Shown piece after piece: positions 63,804 to 64,000 of a stretch of 64,000 nt of DNA. The position numbers and the translations under genes were made by a program. Source of the DNA: Neobacillus cucumis (GTDB lineage: Bacteria > Bacillota > Bacilli > Bacillales_B > DSM-18226); the NCBI RefSeq assembly GCF_016107705.1, contig NZ_JAEHGC010000002.1:558001-622000 (forward strand), given 5' to 3'. The notes under the pieces are model-generated. The model saw nothing but the letters and a program-made list of their open reading frames with translations. It had not been told where the DNA came from and did no database searches. Position 1 is the first letter of the stretch; every line of letters starts with the position of its first letter.

Positions 63804-64000
63804 ATGACAAAAAAAACAATCTATTTTCTCTGTACTGGTAACTCTTGCCGCAGTCAAATGGCAGAAGGTTGGGCTAAAAAAATTTTAGGCGATGAATGGG
63901 AAGTTAAAAGTGCTGGACTTGAAGCACACGGATTGAATCCCAATGCCGTAAGAGCAATGAATGAATCTGGGATTGATATATCTAAACAAACATCCGATGT
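63804..64000 (+). CDS. arsC: Arsenate reductase, thioredoxin-coupled (3' truncated)
   Basis: First 65 codons only; the gene runs off the window. The phosphatase-like P-loop [16 protein letters not shown] gives catalytic Cys10, Cys15 and Arg16, as in S. aureus pI258 and B. subtilis ArsC; the Cys82-Cys89 pair lies outside. It reduces arsenate to arsenite with thioredoxin. RBS AAAGGAGAATA, 13 bases after the aquaporin stop, so co-transcribed. Confidence 0.93.
   Translation, partial: MTKKTIYFLCTGNSCRSQMAEGWAKKILGDEWEVKSAGLEAHGLNPNAVRAMNESGIDISKQTSD

Overview
The window reads as a low-GC, endospore-forming member of the Bacillaceae (Neobacillus/Peribacillus/Cytobacillus-like; genus not certain). 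Evidence: strong AGGAGG ribosome binding sites, frequent TTG/GTG starts, a gerA-type germination operon, a CotB-like coat protein, DUF3231 and other spore-type small proteins, and homologues of B. subtilis genes (uvsE, yqxD, the yoaS-yozG-yoaT trio). No rRNA, tRNA, CRISPR array, intact insertion sequence or prophage was seen. It is mostly ordinary chromosome with several patches of gene decay.

Layout. 1-7.8 kb: 3' end of a wall-associated PQQ/SH3/LysM protein, ABM monooxygenase, DinB protein, ferric-reductase-like membrane protein, a divergent EamA transporter/MarR pair around a near-perfect palindrome, an amino acid permease and DUF3231. 7.9-14.7 kb: secreted GH3 glucosidase with a cre-like site, AhpD-like protein, uvsE, AEC transporter, NmrA-type reductase. 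14.7-16.4 kb: a gene graveyard with a Rieske ferredoxin remnant and an alpha/beta hydrolase pseudogene split by an array of 52-bp tandem repeats. 16.6-26.1 kb: gerA-gerB-gerC operon, then two paralogous flavin amine oxidases bracketing a broken second gerA gene and an orphan BMP lipoprotein. 26.2-29.6 kb: NlpC/P60 hydrolase, zinc-ribbon/Gp49 protein, M20 dipeptidase, FAH-family hydrolase.

29.6-33.7 kb is the most interesting block. A CuA subunit, a heme-copper subunit I, an Sco/SenC chaperone and a small membrane protein lie in the order norS-norY-senC-orf1. Subunit I keeps all six metal-ligand histidines but has Asn where oxygen reductases carry the cross-linked Tyr, so it is read here as an sNOR-type nitric oxide reductase rather than a cytochrome oxidase. 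Directly upstream is a formate/nitrite channel gene interrupted by one in-frame TAG.

34-54 kb: MOSC protein, MetX-like acyltransferase, a 131-bp dispersed Bacillus repeat, DUF3934, yqxD, an SLT/SH3 wall protein, DUF4317, a 21-bp tandem repeat, an aromatic acid exporter, an Lrp/metallo-hydrolase pair, coat-like and small membrane proteins, a secreted-protein pseudogene broken by a 7-bp duplication, and yoaS-yozG-yoaT. 54-64 kb: LysE exporter, rifampin phosphotransferase (catalytic His825), DUF4256, a PrmC-related methyltransferase, a candidate PhoP box, GNAT, SRPBCC and DHFR-like proteins, and finally an arsenic operon arsR-aquaporin-arsC, cut by the window end, in which an aquaporin occupies the place where an arsenite pump gene is usual.
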